A stretch of 45,756 bases of DNA from an uncultured Ruminococcus sp. GTDB taxonomy: Bacteria; Bacillota; Clostridia; Oscillospirales; Ruminococcaceae. The stretch lies in NCBI GenBank assembly GCA_947345935.1, contig CAMZZN010000017.1:1-45756 (forward strand). Reading direction: 5' to 3'. Shown one piece after another: positions 33,800 through 42,247 of the stretch. Within the stretch, counting starts at the first letter, position 1. The number at the start of each line of letters is the position of its first letter. Under the pieces are notes generated by a model. The model had not been told where the DNA came from, ran no database searches, and saw only the letters and a program-made list of their open reading frames with translations. A program made the translations under genes and the position numbers.

Positions 33800-36301
33800 A
33801 TGAAATTCAAAAAAATCTGTGCAGCTTTAATGTCGGGTGTTATGGCAATGGGCATGGTTACGGGAACAATTTCATTTAATAGAACGGCCGGCACTGATGA
33901 CAATTCTGCAAAGGCACTATTGGAAAATATTTTTCCCAGCGTTGAACCAATGAATGCAAACGCTACGGTAAGCAGTAATTTCCGTCGTCCGATAAACAAT
34001 GAATCTCCTGTTTGGATCGTACATATCGATTCGTGGAACTATCCCGACCCGGAGAAAATTATCGATCTTGTTCCGGAAGACGTACTTCCATATGTTGTAT
34101 TCAATATTTCACTGTCCATTAACTGGAGCAGTACCGAACACAGATGGCTTATGGTTCAGGACGGTGTCGAATGCGCAAGATCATGGATGAAGGCCTGTGC
34201 TGATAAGGGCGTTTGGACTATGATACAGCCTGCAAGCGGCGGACAGTGCCATTTTCCTGATTATTCCGCAGACTATGATCTGGACAATACGATATTCGGA
34301 GAATTCTTCAGAGATTATCCGAACTTTATCGGATATAATTACTGTGAACAGTTCTGGGGTTTTGCCTCACAGGATTTTCCTGTAACATATCAGCAGCGTT
34401 ACGATCATTTTGCAGCGCTTCTTAAGCTTTGTAACAAATACGGCGGTTACCTGGATGTAAGCTGGTGTGAAAATCAGTGGGGGTCCGCTCTTAATCCGGT
34501 AGCTATGTTGAAAACAAACGCAAACTGGGAAAAAGCCTGCCGTACTTATGCACAGAATTTTATTCTTGAAGAAAAATACACTCAGTTGAGTTATATTGCC
34601 GACGTTGAAAGTGAAGTTTACGGTGCATATATATCGGGCTATTGCGGTAATTACGGCGTTCGCTGGGACGATACCGGCTGGTCCGATTATCCTTGGAACG
34701 GCACTGATTTCGACGATCAAACAAAAAAACAGTATCGTTTATCAACAAGTATGCCTGTTTATCTTGAACGCATGGCTATGAACGGTATGACCGTTATTGA
34801 CGGACCGGAGCTTGTCTGGGCAGACTGCATCAAGGGGCTTTGGGACGGTACTGACGCTGAGGGATACAAATACCGTCAGTGGGATTTCTACGATCAGTGC
34901 AAAAATGTCAACGTTGATTTAATGCGTAAATTTATTGACGGTTCTTTACGTATTCCGGACAGAAAAGAAGTTATTGACCGTACAAAGGTCGTTATAATTC
35001 AGGATGTCAACTCCGGCAGTAATGATGATAAGTATTGTTCATATAAAACGCTTTTTGAGGGCTTGTATCGTGCTGATAACGACGGCAACTATAAGGATAA
35101 TCACAATCCTTATAAGAGTAACGGACGTTATCAGACAATTCCGACTGTATACGCCCTGGCAGATGATCTGGCAAAATCAATTCCGGTGCAGATTAAACAG
35201 TCAACAATAGCTTCACGCTGGAAAACCATAGCAGAAAAGCAAGCTGAATTCAATAAGCTTTATCCCGAATCTTATTACGCAAACTGCTATGTTGCGAATA
35301 ATAAGAATACATGGATGACTTATTACAACAGCAAGGTAAGTGACGGAGACAGAGGCGCACAATTTGATCTTAAATACAATACCTGTAAGTCTCTTGACAT
35401 AAAGCATCAGCTTTATGGTTCAGCGCTTATCAACGAATATTCCGATCACATAAATGTATACCTGAGCAACTACGATGAAGATGCGGCAACAACCCTCAAA
35501 ACTGAATCTATTACGATTTCAGGAGCAAGCTCTAAACCAACATTTACCGCTAAGGACAGAGGTGTTAATCAGACTGCAAGCGTTGTGACAGAGAGCTGGA
35601 ACAATGGAAAATATACCCTTACTGTTAAACACAACGGACCTGTTGATATTTCAATTAAATGCTCAGGAAATGAAACAGGACGTTTAACTTCTTATCCTCA
35701 GTCTGTGCAAAAAGCGCCGTCATTTCCAGGCTTCTATACAGGTGCACGTCAATATGAGGGTGAAAACTTTGATATGAAGAACGTTGAAGGCAATGTTACA
35801 AACGGCTGTTCAGACAAGAATGGACCTAAAAAATATCAGGGTATGGGATTTGTAAAGTTCGGCACAAAGGATACCGCAGCCGTTAAGGATACGGTAAAAA
35901 CTTCAAAAGCAGGCACATTTAAATGGACTCTCCGTTATTCCGCTACATCCGACGTTAAATGCGTGGATCTTTATGTAAACGGTTCTAAAGTAAAAACACT
36001 TTCGCTTCCTAAAGGTTCAGGTTACGACGACTGGAAAACAGTCAGTGAAAATATCCCCCTGAAAGCAGGAGAAAACAAAATTGAGCTTAAGGCAAATACA
36101 ACGCTTCCCTGTTCGCTTTATCTTGATAATTTTAAGGTTGAGGGAGATTTTGGAGATGCAGTAATTACAGTTCAGCCGCTTAATGGAAAGTTTATTAAAA
36201 ATCTTATTGTGAATGATAAAGAAATGCAGTTGACTGGACGATCAATGAAAAGATTGAAAAAGGATCTCTTATATTTGGCGATCGTGATATTGCCGTTGTA
36301 G
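33800..36301 (+). CDS. GH98 enzyme fragment with signal peptide and carbohydrate-binding module
   Basis: The first frame of the split gene, 833 codons. It holds the signal peptide, the complete GH98 region and the CBM6/35-like module (EGENFDMKN to YLDNFKVEGDF), then the first 15 or so residues of the first repeat module (LNGKFIKNLIVNDKE). After 36222 it runs out of frame for about 26 residues and stops. If translated, it could be secreted and active but would have no dockerin, so it could not join a cellulosome. Confidence 0.8.
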   Translation: MKFKKICAALMSGVMAMGMVTGTISFNRTAGTDDNSAKALLENIFPSVEPMNANATVSSNFRRPINNESPVWIVHIDSWNYPDPEKIIDLVPEDVLPYVVFNISLSINWSSTEHRWLMVQDGVECARSWMKACADKGVWTMIQPASGGQCHFPDYSADYDLDNTIFGEFFRDYPNFIGYNYCEQFWGFASQDFPVTYQQRYDHFAALLKLCNKYGGYLDVSWCENQWGSALNPVAMLKTNANWEKACRTYAQNFILEEKYTQLSYIADVESEVYGAYISGYCGNYGVRWDDTGWSDYPWNGTDFDDQTKKQYRLSTSMPVYLERMAMNGMTVIDGPELVWADCIKGLWDGTDAEGYKYRQWDFYDQCKNVNVDLMRKFIDGSLRIPDRKEVIDRTKVVIIQDVNSGSNDDKYCSYKTLFEGLYRADNDGNYKDNHNPYKSNGRYQTIPTVYALADDLAKSIPVQIKQSTIASRWKTIAEKQAEFNKLYPESYYANCYVANNKNTWMTYYNSKVSDGDRGAQFDLKYNTCKSLDIKHQLYGSALINEYSDHINVYLSNYDEDAATTLKTESITISGASSKPTFTAKDRGVNQTASVVTESWNNGKYTLTVKHNGPVDISIKCSGNETGRLTSYPQSVQKAPSFPGFYTGARQYEGENFDMKNVEGNVTNGCSDKNGPKKYQGMGFVKFGTKDTAAVKDTVKTSKAGTFKWTLRYSATSDVKCVDLYVNGSKVKTLSLPKGSGYDDWKTVSENIPLKAGENKIELKANTTLPCSLYLDNFKVEGDFGDAVITVQPLNGKFIKNLIVNDKEMQLTGRSMKRLKKDLLYLAIVILPL

Positions 36302-36357
36302 ATATCCCTAAAAATTTAATCGGAGCAGAATCCGTTAAAACAGCCTGTGATTCTAAA

Positions 36358-37245
36358 ATGTTTACAGAATCTCTGGGAACCTTTACAGCAGGAGCTGATA
36401 TTACTGTTTATGTTGCAATCGATTCAAGAGTAAATCCGATTCCCGCTTGGTTGGAAAGTTGGGAAAAAACAGATTCTCAGATAACGTCAACAAGCAATCT
36501 GACATTTAAACTTTACAAAAATAATTTTAAATCCGGTGCAGAAGTCACACTCGGTATGAATGGCGGAAACGGTGATAATACAAATTATTTTGTTCTTGCA
36601 AAACCGGAGGAGAAGATTTTGAACGGAAAGCTTATTAAAAATCTCCTTGTTTATGATAGTGAAAATGCAGCGGATTGGTCGATCCAGAGCAATTTTGCAA
36701 ATAACACACAGATTTTTGGAGATCGTGATCTTACTTGTACAAGTATTCCCTCTATTTTGGAAGGCTCCGAATATATCCGTACCGCCTGTGATTCCAAGCT
36801 TTATAAAGACGATCTGGCTGAAATGACAGCAGGAGCTGACATGACGGTCTTTGTAGCAATAGATACCCGTGTAACTCCTCTTCCTGAATGGCTGAAAGAT
36901 TGGACAGAGACTGATTCAAGCATTTCAACTTCAAACGATGTGACAATGAAGATATATTCAAAATATGTTAAGAGTAATGATAAACTTATTCTCGGAACTG
37001 ACGGCGGATTAGTCGAATCCGTAAATTATGCTGTGTTTGCCAAAGAAGGTAATATTGCCGTCAGAGGAGATGTGAATATGGATGGAAAATTTGATATTGC
37101 TGACGTTGTTCTTCTTCAGAAATGGATTTTGGCTGTTCCTGATACAAAGCTTGCCAACTGGAAAGCCGCTGACTTGTATGAGGACGGCAGATTGGATGTA
37201 TTTGATCTTTCTCTGATTAAACGTATGTTGGTCGAAAAAAGCTAA
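36358..37245 (+). CDS. Downstream fragment of the GH98 gene: repeat modules and dockerin
   Basis: The second frame of the split gene, 295 codons from an internal Met without a ribosome binding site or signal peptide; the coding sequence really resumes at about 36226. It includes the rest of module 1, all of module 2 (36619 to about 37050) and the dockerin. Module 1 and 2 share LxNGKxIKNL, ENAxDW, IFGDRD, TACDSK, GADxTVxVAID and a WLxxWxxTDS segment. It is probably not translated on its own. Confidence 0.7.
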   Translation: MFTESLGTFTAGADITVYVAIDSRVNPIPAWLESWEKTDSQITSTSNLTFKLYKNNFKSGAEVTLGMNGGNGDNTNYFVLAKPEEKILNGKLIKNLLVYDSENAADWSIQSNFANNTQIFGDRDLTCTSIPSILEGSEYIRTACDSKLYKDDLAEMTAGADMTVFVAIDTRVTPLPEWLKDWTETDSSISTSNDVTMKIYSKYVKSNDKLILGTDGGLVESVNYAVFAKEGNIAVRGDVNMDGKFDIADVVLLQKWILAVPDTKLANWKAADLYEDGRLDVFDLSLIKRMLVEKS

Positions 37246-37311
37246 AAACTCTCTATATCTGCACAATAGGAGAGAATATATAGGGTTTAATTCCAATATA
37301 ACGGGACAAAC

Positions 37312-37347
37312 AAAAACTTCCGCAGGATCGTTCCTGCGGAAGTTTTT
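37312..37347 (+). terminator. Terminator after the GH98 gene
   Basis: AAAAACTTCCGCAGGA (37312-37327) and TCCTGCGGAAGTTTTT (37332-37347) form a perfect 16-bp stem with a TCGT loop; more T bases follow. Confidence 0.92.
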
Positions 37348-37352
37348 TATTT

Positions 37353-37573
37353 GTATGATTTGTTGATATAAGAGTGAGATTTGTTTTATCCTACAAATTA
37401 AAAAAATATTTATTTCTGTTCGTTATAAATGATATCATAATGTTTTTATGGTCAACATAAACATTCACATAAAATTAACAATTTTTCCATGGTCTTATCA
37501 CATAAATATTATACAACAAAAAATAAATTTCTGAAACGGAGGAGTTTTAAGAGATCCTTAAAATACATTAAAA
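37353..37573. other. AT-rich gap before the permease gene
   Basis: The 328-base gap from 37246 to 37573 holds the GH98 terminator and then a very AT-rich stretch. No promoter with both elements was found. A hairpin near the end (37545-37563) separates a good Shine-Dalgarno sequence from the permease start and is listed separately. Confidence 0.4.
37538..37563 (+). promoter_or_regulatory. Shine-Dalgarno and hairpin upstream of the permease
   Basis: GGAGGAG (37538-37544) lies 29 bases before the ATG at 37574, too far for normal use. TTTTAAG (37545-37551) and CTTAAAA (37557-37563) between them can form a 7-bp hairpin with a 5-base loop that would bring the two to about 10 bases apart. Confidence 0.4.
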
Positions 37574-38767
37574 ATGGATAAAAAAGAAATAAAAAGATAT
37601 ATTTTTATAGCGATTCTTGCAGTGGCTGTCTGCATTGTGGTGCAGAATTTCAGTCTGATACAGGGTTTTGCTGAAATAGCTGTCGGCGCTATGACGCCTT
37701 TGTTTATCGGATTTATAATGGCGTATATATTCAATATCATCATGAATTTTTTTGAAAAACATTATTTTCCCAAAAAAGATTCCGGCTTTGTAAAAAAAAG
37801 CCGCCGCCCAGTGTGTCTCATACTTTCCTTTGCAATCGCCATTGCTCTTATTGCTCTGATTCTCAATATTATTATCCCGGAGATCGTCAGCGCCGTCAAG
37901 CTTATCTCGGCGGAGATACCTCCTTTATTTGTCAGAGTAAAAGACTGGGCTCTTAAAAAGCTGGAGGAATATCCGGACATCTACAATGAACTGAGCAGTA
38001 TTGAACTTGATACAGCTTCAATGGCAGCCAAACTGACAGACGGCGCATTTGGTCTTTTTAGCTCGGTAATATCATTTATAGGAGCTGTAACAGCTACTGT
38101 CACAAATATTCTTCTTGGTACGATTTTCGCAATATATCTTCTTCTCAGGAAAGATAAGCTTGCCAATGACGTGCGCCGCTTTATGAAGTTATATCTGAGT
38201 GAAAATACCGGATTCAAGATAAATCATTTCTGTTCGGTAGCTCATCAGACGTTCACCGGATTTTTTATTGGTCAGTTTATTGAGGCGATAATTATTGGTT
38301 CTCTGACTTTTATCGGAGCTTCTCTCCTTAGGCTGCCCTATGCAGCAATGACCGGAACCATCGTAGGTGTAACGGCTCTTATTCCAATTGTCGGAGCTTT
38401 TGTAGGCGCAGGTCTTAGCGCATTTATTATATGTACTGAAAGTCCGAAGCAGGCTTTGCTTTTCCTTGTTTTCCTTGTAATTCTTCAGCAGGTCGAGACA
38501 AATGCGATTTATCCGAAAGTAGTGGGATCGTCGATCGGACTGCCAGGAATCTGGGTGCTTGCTTCCGTTACTCTTGGCGGTGGACTTTGCGGTATTATGG
38601 GCATGATGCTTGGAGTTCCTTTGGCAGCTACCATTTACAAGCTATACTTTGAGCATATCAGTAAATGTGAGACTGAACTTGCTATATCCGTTTCGTCGCC
38701 TGAAGAAGTTTCTGTTACATTTCCGGATAAGATTAAACAAGAAACGACATCAAAGAAAAATTATTAA
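37574..38767 (+). CDS. AI-2E family transporter (YtvI/YdiK-like permease)
   Basis: A 397-residue membrane protein of the AI-2E transporter superfamily (PF01594). It has about eight membrane segments, a paired set at the start, a long soluble region after the third (about 105-155), and conserved glycine-rich segments such as FIGAVTATVTNILLGTIFAIYLL and the C-terminal VVGSSIGLPGIWVLASVTLGGGLCGIMGM. Substrates in the family range from autoinducer export to ion antiport, so the cargo cannot be named. The start is uncertain because the strong ribosome binding site is 29 bases upstream. A strong terminator follows. Confidence 0.88.
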   Translation: MDKKEIKRYIFIAILAVAVCIVVQNFSLIQGFAEIAVGAMTPLFIGFIMAYIFNIIMNFFEKHYFPKKDSGFVKKSRRPVCLILSFAIAIALIALILNIIIPEIVSAVKLISAEIPPLFVRVKDWALKKLEEYPDIYNELSSIELDTASMAAKLTDGAFGLFSSVISFIGAVTATVTNILLGTIFAIYLLLRKDKLANDVRRFMKLYLSENTGFKINHFCSVAHQTFTGFFIGQFIEAIIIGSLTFIGASLLRLPYAAMTGTIVGVTALIPIVGAFVGAGLSAFIICTESPKQALLFLVFLVILQQVETNAIYPKVVGSSIGLPGIWVLASVTLGGGLCGIMGMMLGVPLAATIYKLYFEHISKCETELAISVSSPEEVSVTFPDKIKQETTSKKNY

Positions 38768-38790
38768 GACCCTGCTTTCATAAGATATAT

Positions 38791-38820
38791 GCTCTCCTGA
38801 TGTTCAAGGAGAGCTTTTTT
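38791..38820 (+). terminator. Terminator after the permease gene
   Basis: GCTCTCCT (38791-38798) pairs with AGGAGAGC (38807-38814), followed by TTTTTT. Confidence 0.9.
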
Positions 38821-38903
38821 GTAAATCTGTTCCATTTTTTGTCTGGATTTGCCGATATTTATGTTATAGTATACAAACTTAATTGGAATACGTTATTAAA
38901 CCG

Positions 38904-38932
38904 TTGACAACTGCATAATATTAGTATATAAT
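38904..38932 (+). promoter_or_regulatory. Promoter of the feo operon
   Basis: TTGACA (38904-38909) and TATAAT (38927-38932) with a 17-base spacer: both hexamers match the consensus exactly. A promoter this strong usually needs a repressor. Confidence 0.85.
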
Positions 38933-38958
38933 AACAATAGGTTAGAGAACACTAATAT
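38918..38958. promoter_or_regulatory. Candidate iron-responsive operator of feo
   Basis: ATATTAGT (38918-38925) and ACTAATAT (38951-38958) are perfect inverted repeats bracketing the -10. Inside, GTTAG and CTAAT (38941-38956) form a shorter dyad resembling half-sites of DtxR/IdeR-type repressors (TTAGG-CCTAA). Control by iron is expected for feo, but which repressor binds is inference. Confidence 0.4.
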
Positions 38959-38981
38959 CATTATGAAAGGATGATTTTTAT

Positions 38982-39191
38982 ATGCCTTTGACACTCGCAG
39001 ATACAGAAAAGCCATATATAATAAAGAAGATTGGCGGCTCGCCTGAGGTTAAAAAACATCTTGAGAATCTGGGGTTCGTAGTAGGAGGTACCTTGTCGGT
39101 AATCAATACGATCAACGGAAATATTATCGTAAATGTCAAGGAAACAAGAGTTGCCGTAAGCCGTGAAATGGCTATGAAAATAATGGTTTGA
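38982..39191 (+). CDS. feoA: FeoA family protein (first copy)
   Basis: A 69-residue SH3-like protein of the FeoA family, a small cytoplasmic partner of the FeoB iron transporter. It begins MPLTLADTEKPYIIKKIGGS, and has the HLENLGFVVGGTLSV and VNVKETRVAVSREMAMKI segments typical of the fold. GAAAGGATG precedes the ATG at 38982. A second FeoA starts 12 bases downstream. Tandem feoA genes ahead of feoB are frequent in clostridia. Confidence 0.9.
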   Translation: MPLTLADTEKPYIIKKIGGSPEVKKHLENLGFVVGGTLSVINTINGNIIVNVKETRVAVSREMAMKIMV

Positions 39192-39203
39192 GGAGGTATC
39201 GTA

Positions 39204-39425
39204 ATGAATCTTAAGGAAGTAAAGATCGGCGGCACTGCCAAAGTGAAAAAGCTTACCGGAGAGGGAGCTGTAAAGCGAAGAATAATGGATATGGGCATAA
39301 CAAAGGGCGTTGAAGTAACTGTCCGCAAGGTTGCGCCGCTTGGTGATCCTATAGAGGTTACAGTACGTGGGTATGAACTGTCTATCCGCAAGGCTGATGC
39401 TGAAATGATCGAAGTTGAAATATAA
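39204..39425 (+). CDS. feoA: FeoA family protein (second copy)
   Basis: A 73-residue FeoA protein: LKEVKIGGTAKVKKL, RRIMDMGITKGVEVTV, APLGDPIEVTVRGYELSIRKADAEMIEV. This copy matches the classic FeoA pattern more closely than the first, including the D-P-I-E-V-x-V-R-G-Y motif. TTGAGGAGG precedes the ATG. The 109-base gap before feoB contains an imperfect hairpin (39445-39469) with GTTTTCG after it, which may reduce read-through into feoB. Confidence 0.93.
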   Translation: MNLKEVKIGGTAKVKKLTGEGAVKRRIMDMGITKGVEVTVRKVAPLGDPIEVTVRGYELSIRKADAEMIEVEI

Positions 39426-39444
39426 GGGTCTTATCCTTTGCTAT

Positions 39445-39469
39445 GAAATCCTCCCCGGAAGGGGGTTTC
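39445..39469 (+). terminator. Weak attenuator-like hairpin between feoA and feoB
   Basis: GAAATCCTC (39445-39453) pairs with GGGGGTTTC (39461-39469) with two G-T pairs; the T run after it is short (GTTTTCG). It is probably a processing or partial termination site. Confidence 0.35.
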
Positions 39470-39534
39470 GTTTTCGAGAATTATTAGTAAAAGCTAACAA
39501 AAAGCCGTTTACCGGCGAAAGAGAGGTCTGTTAA

Positions 39535-42039
39535 ATGAGTATTAAAATTGCGCTGGCAGGTAATCCGAACTGCGGCAAAACTACTATCTTCAATGGGCTT
39601 ACAGGCTCAAATCAGTTTGTAGGAAACTGGCCCGGAGTTACCGTTGAGAAAAAGGAGGGAAAGCTTAAAAAACACGACGGAGTTGTTATTACTGATCTTC
39701 CCGGTATTTACTCGCTTTCACCCTATACCTTGGAAGAAGTGGTCGCAAGAAACTATCTTATCAGCGAACGCCCTGACGCTATTTTGAATATCATAGATGG
39801 TACGAATCTTGAACGAAATCTGTACCTGACAACTCAGCTTACCGAATTGGGTATCCCCGTAGTAGCGGCGGTTAATATGATGGATGTTGTGCGGAAAAAC
39901 GGAGATAAGATAAATTCTGAACAGCTTTCAAAAGCCATAGGATGCAGGGTCGTTGAAATTTCCGCACTGAAGAATGATGGGGTTATAGAGGCTGCCGAGG
40001 CTGCTATTGCAGCTGCAAAAACTGCAAAGTCTGTTCCACAGCATACTTTTTCCGGTCCGGTAGAACACGCTCTTGCTCATATTGAAGAGGCTGCTCTTCA
40101 CAGTATGCCGGAAGAAATGCAGCGCTGGTACGCTATAAAGCTCTTTGAACGTGATGAAAAAGCTATAGAGAAGCTTGATCTTCCGGAAAATGTTCTCAAA
40201 CACATTGAAAGTGATATAGCAGCTGTTGAAAAGGAAATGGATGATGATGCAGAATCCATAATTACTAACGAACGTTACGATTATATTTCCAGGATAATCG
40301 GAAGCTGCCTGAAAAAGAAGAACAAGGGGGGGCTATCCACTTCCGATAAGATCGACAAGATCGTTACCAACCGCTGGCTTGGTTTGCCTATTTTTGCCGT
40401 AGTTATGTTTCTTGTATACTATATTTCCATGGTAACAGTCGGAACGGCTGCTACAGACTGGGCGAACGACGGGTTGTTTGGCGACGGATTTCATTTCTTA
40501 GGAATCGGAAGCAGCGATGCGGAGGAAGCTGTCGTAGAATATGGAGATACCGACGCAATAATTGCAGGCGGTCTTGAATTTGCAGCGTCCAGGGGGATAG
40601 ATGTATCTGCCGCTGAAGCTGCTATTGATACTGAAGCGGATGATTTTGACGCCGACGCAGCAGCGACTCAGCTTGAGCGTATTGCTGCTGGATTCGGAAT
40701 CGATGATGAATTTACATACGAACTTGAGGATGAAGAAACCCTTGAAGTAACGGAGGAAACTGCTGATATGGCTGATTTCCGAACCGCAGCCGCTATGTTT
40801 TCAAAGTATGACGGCGGCGTTGACCCGTCAAGTTATGGAAAATGGGTGCCCGGTGTTCCGGTTCTTGCAGAAAAACTGCTTGGCGACAACTGTCCTGATT
40901 GGCTTCATGGACTCATTATCGACGGAATTATCGGCGGCGTAGGCGCTGTTCTGGGATTTGTTCCACAGATGCTTGTATTGTTCCTGCTTCTTGCTTTTAT
41001 CGAGGCGTGCGGATATATGTCACGTGTTGCGTTTGTTCTTGACAGAGTTTTCCGCAGATTTGGTCTTTCGGGAAAGTCGTTTATCCCAATTCTCGTAGGA
41101 ACAGGATGCGGTATTCCCGGAATTATGGCTTCACGTACAATTGAAAATTCACGTGACCGCCGTATGACTATTATGACAACTACGTTTATTCCCTGCGGAG
41201 CGAAAACACCTTTTATTGCTATGATAGCAGGCGCAATATTCGGCGGTTCGCCATGGGTTGCAGTTTCTGCATACTTTCTTGGAATGGCAGCTATCGTTAT
41301 ATCAGGAATTATTCTTAAAAAGACCAGAATGTTTGCAGGAGAACCTGCGCCGTTTGTAATGGAACTCCCGGCATATCATATGCCTACTCCGAGTAACGTT
41401 CTCCGCTCTATGTGGGAAAGAGGCTGGTCGTTCATCAAAAAAGCGGGAACGATTATCCTTCTTTCAACCGTTGTCATCTGGTTTTTGACCTACTTTGGAA
41501 CAGTAAACGGTTCTTTCCGTATGCTTTCTGAGGACGAACTGGACTGCAGTGTCCTTGCAACTATCGGCAAAGGTATCGCATGGATATTTATTCCGCTGGG
41601 GTGGGGCGACTGGCAGTCGACAGTTGCGTCCGTAACCGGACTTGTGGCAAAGGAAAACATCGTCGGTACTATGGGAATCCTCTTCGGTTCAGGCGATACT
41701 CCGCTTTACACGGCTCTCGGAGTGCAGTTTACGGCAGCAGCAGGGTATTCATTTATGGTATTCAATCTTCTCTGTGCTCCCTGCTTTGCAGCTATCGGAG
41801 CTATACGCCGTGAGATGAACAATCCTAAATGGACGGCTTTTGCAGTAGCATATCAGTGTGTTTTTGCATATATCGCTGCGTTTGTAATATATCAGCTTGG
41901 CACGCTTTTCGGAGGAACGGTTACAGGTCTCGGAATTATCGGAGCAGTTCTCTCGTTTGTCGTCATTGCCGCAGTAATTTGGCTGATCGCAAGACCGTAC
42001 AAGGAGTCTTCAAAGCTTAATATTAAAGTAAAGGGATGA
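39535..42039 (+). CDS. feoB: Ferrous iron transport protein B
   Basis: FeoB is the inner-membrane Fe2+ transporter with a cytoplasmic G domain. The 834 residues show G1 GNPNCGKT (9-16), the DLPGIYSL switch (54-61) and NMMD G4 (114-117), a helical spacer, then the membrane part with two Gate motifs, GTGCGIPGIMASRTIEN and PCGAKTPFIAMIAG. After the first membrane segment (about 284-303) there is an insert of about 120-130 residues (about 315-440), rich in Asp, Glu and Ala, which should lie outside the cell; most FeoB proteins have only a short loop here. AGAGAGG precedes the ATG at 39535. A Cys-rich partner follows after 4 bases. Confidence 0.96.
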   Translation: MSIKIALAGNPNCGKTTIFNGLTGSNQFVGNWPGVTVEKKEGKLKKHDGVVITDLPGIYSLSPYTLEEVVARNYLISERPDAILNIIDGTNLERNLYLTTQLTELGIPVVAAVNMMDVVRKNGDKINSEQLSKAIGCRVVEISALKNDGVIEAAEAAIAAAKTAKSVPQHTFSGPVEHALAHIEEAALHSMPEEMQRWYAIKLFERDEKAIEKLDLPENVLKHIESDIAAVEKEMDDDAESIITNERYDYISRIIGSCLKKKNKGGLSTSDKIDKIVTNRWLGLPIFAVVMFLVYYISMVTVGTAATDWANDGLFGDGFHFLGIGSSDAEEAVVEYGDTDAIIAGGLEFAASRGIDVSAAEAAIDTEADDFDADAAATQLERIAAGFGIDDEFTYELEDEETLEVTEETADMADFRTAAAMFSKYDGGVDPSSYGKWVPGVPVLAEKLLGDNCPDWLHGLIIDGIIGGVGAVLGFVPQMLVLFLLLAFIEACGYMSRVAFVLDRVFRRFGLSGKSFIPILVGTGCGIPGIMASRTIENSRDRRMTIMTTTFIPCGAKTPFIAMIAGAIFGGSPWVAVSAYFLGMAAIVISGIILKKTRMFAGEPAPFVMELPAYHMPTPSNVLRSMWERGWSFIKKAGTIILLSTVVIWFLTYFGTVNGSFRMLSEDELDCSVLATIGKGIAWIFIPLGWGDWQSTVASVTGLVAKENIVGTMGILFGSGDTPLYTALGVQFTAAAGYSFMVFNLLCAPCFAAIGAIRREMNNPKWTAFAVAYQCVFAYIAAFVIYQLGTLFGGTVTGLGIIGAVLSFVVIAAVIWLIARPYKESSKLNIKVKG

Positions 42040-42043
42040 TCCT

Positions 42044-42202
42044 ATGCAATGGATTTTCGGACTCATATTTGTTATTCTTATCGTAGGACTGGCTGTTTTC
42101 TCTCTGATTCGTAATAAAAAACAGGGAAAAACTTCCTGCGGATGCGGTTGTTCTAACTGTGCCCTGAACGGAGAATGCCATAAAAATAATAAGATGAAAT
42201 AA
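42044..42202 (+). CDS. FeoB-associated Cys-rich membrane protein
   Basis: A 52-residue protein: one membrane segment (about 4-22), a basic stretch, then a Cys cluster with five Cys in C-G-C-G-C-S-N-C-A-L-N-G-E-C. This is the pattern of the FeoB-associated Cys-rich family (PF12669), which is encoded directly after feoB in many Firmicutes and is presumed to help iron passage. AAAGGG precedes the ATG at 42044, 4 bases after the feoB stop. Confidence 0.88.
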   Translation: MQWIFGLIFVILIVGLAVFSLIRNKKQGKTSCGCGCSNCALNGECHKNNKMK

Positions 42203-42207
42203 CAGTA

Positions 42208-42244
42208 AATACCGCATAAAACTTACATTGTTTTATGCGGTATT
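42208..42244. terminator. Bidirectional terminator after the feo operon
   Basis: AATACCGCATAAAAC (42208-42222) and GTTTTATGCGGTATT (42230-42244) form a perfect 15-bp stem with a 7-base loop. It lies between convergent genes and can serve both. Confidence 0.88.
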
Positions 42245-42247
42245 GCT

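Larger units (their letters stand above)
33800..37245 (+). pseudogene. Frameshifted cellulosomal GH98 enzyme: GH98, CBM, two repeat modules, dockerin
   Basis: One modular secreted enzyme split by one missing base. Read with an added A at 36222-36224 it is about 1148 residues: signal peptide (1 to about 30), GH98 catalytic domain starting VWIVHIDSWNYPDPEKIIDL and containing FIGYNYCEQFWGF, a GH98 C-terminal beta domain, a CBM6/35-like module (about 647-785), two copies of a 147-residue module (from 793 and 940), and a type I dockerin (about 1088-1148; DVNMDGKFDIAD and DLYEDGRLDVFD). GH98 enzymes are endo-acting on blood-group galactosides or on xylan; the substrate here is not known. The ATG at 33800 is 7 bases after GGAGG and is preferred to the one at 33794. 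Confidence 0.85.
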
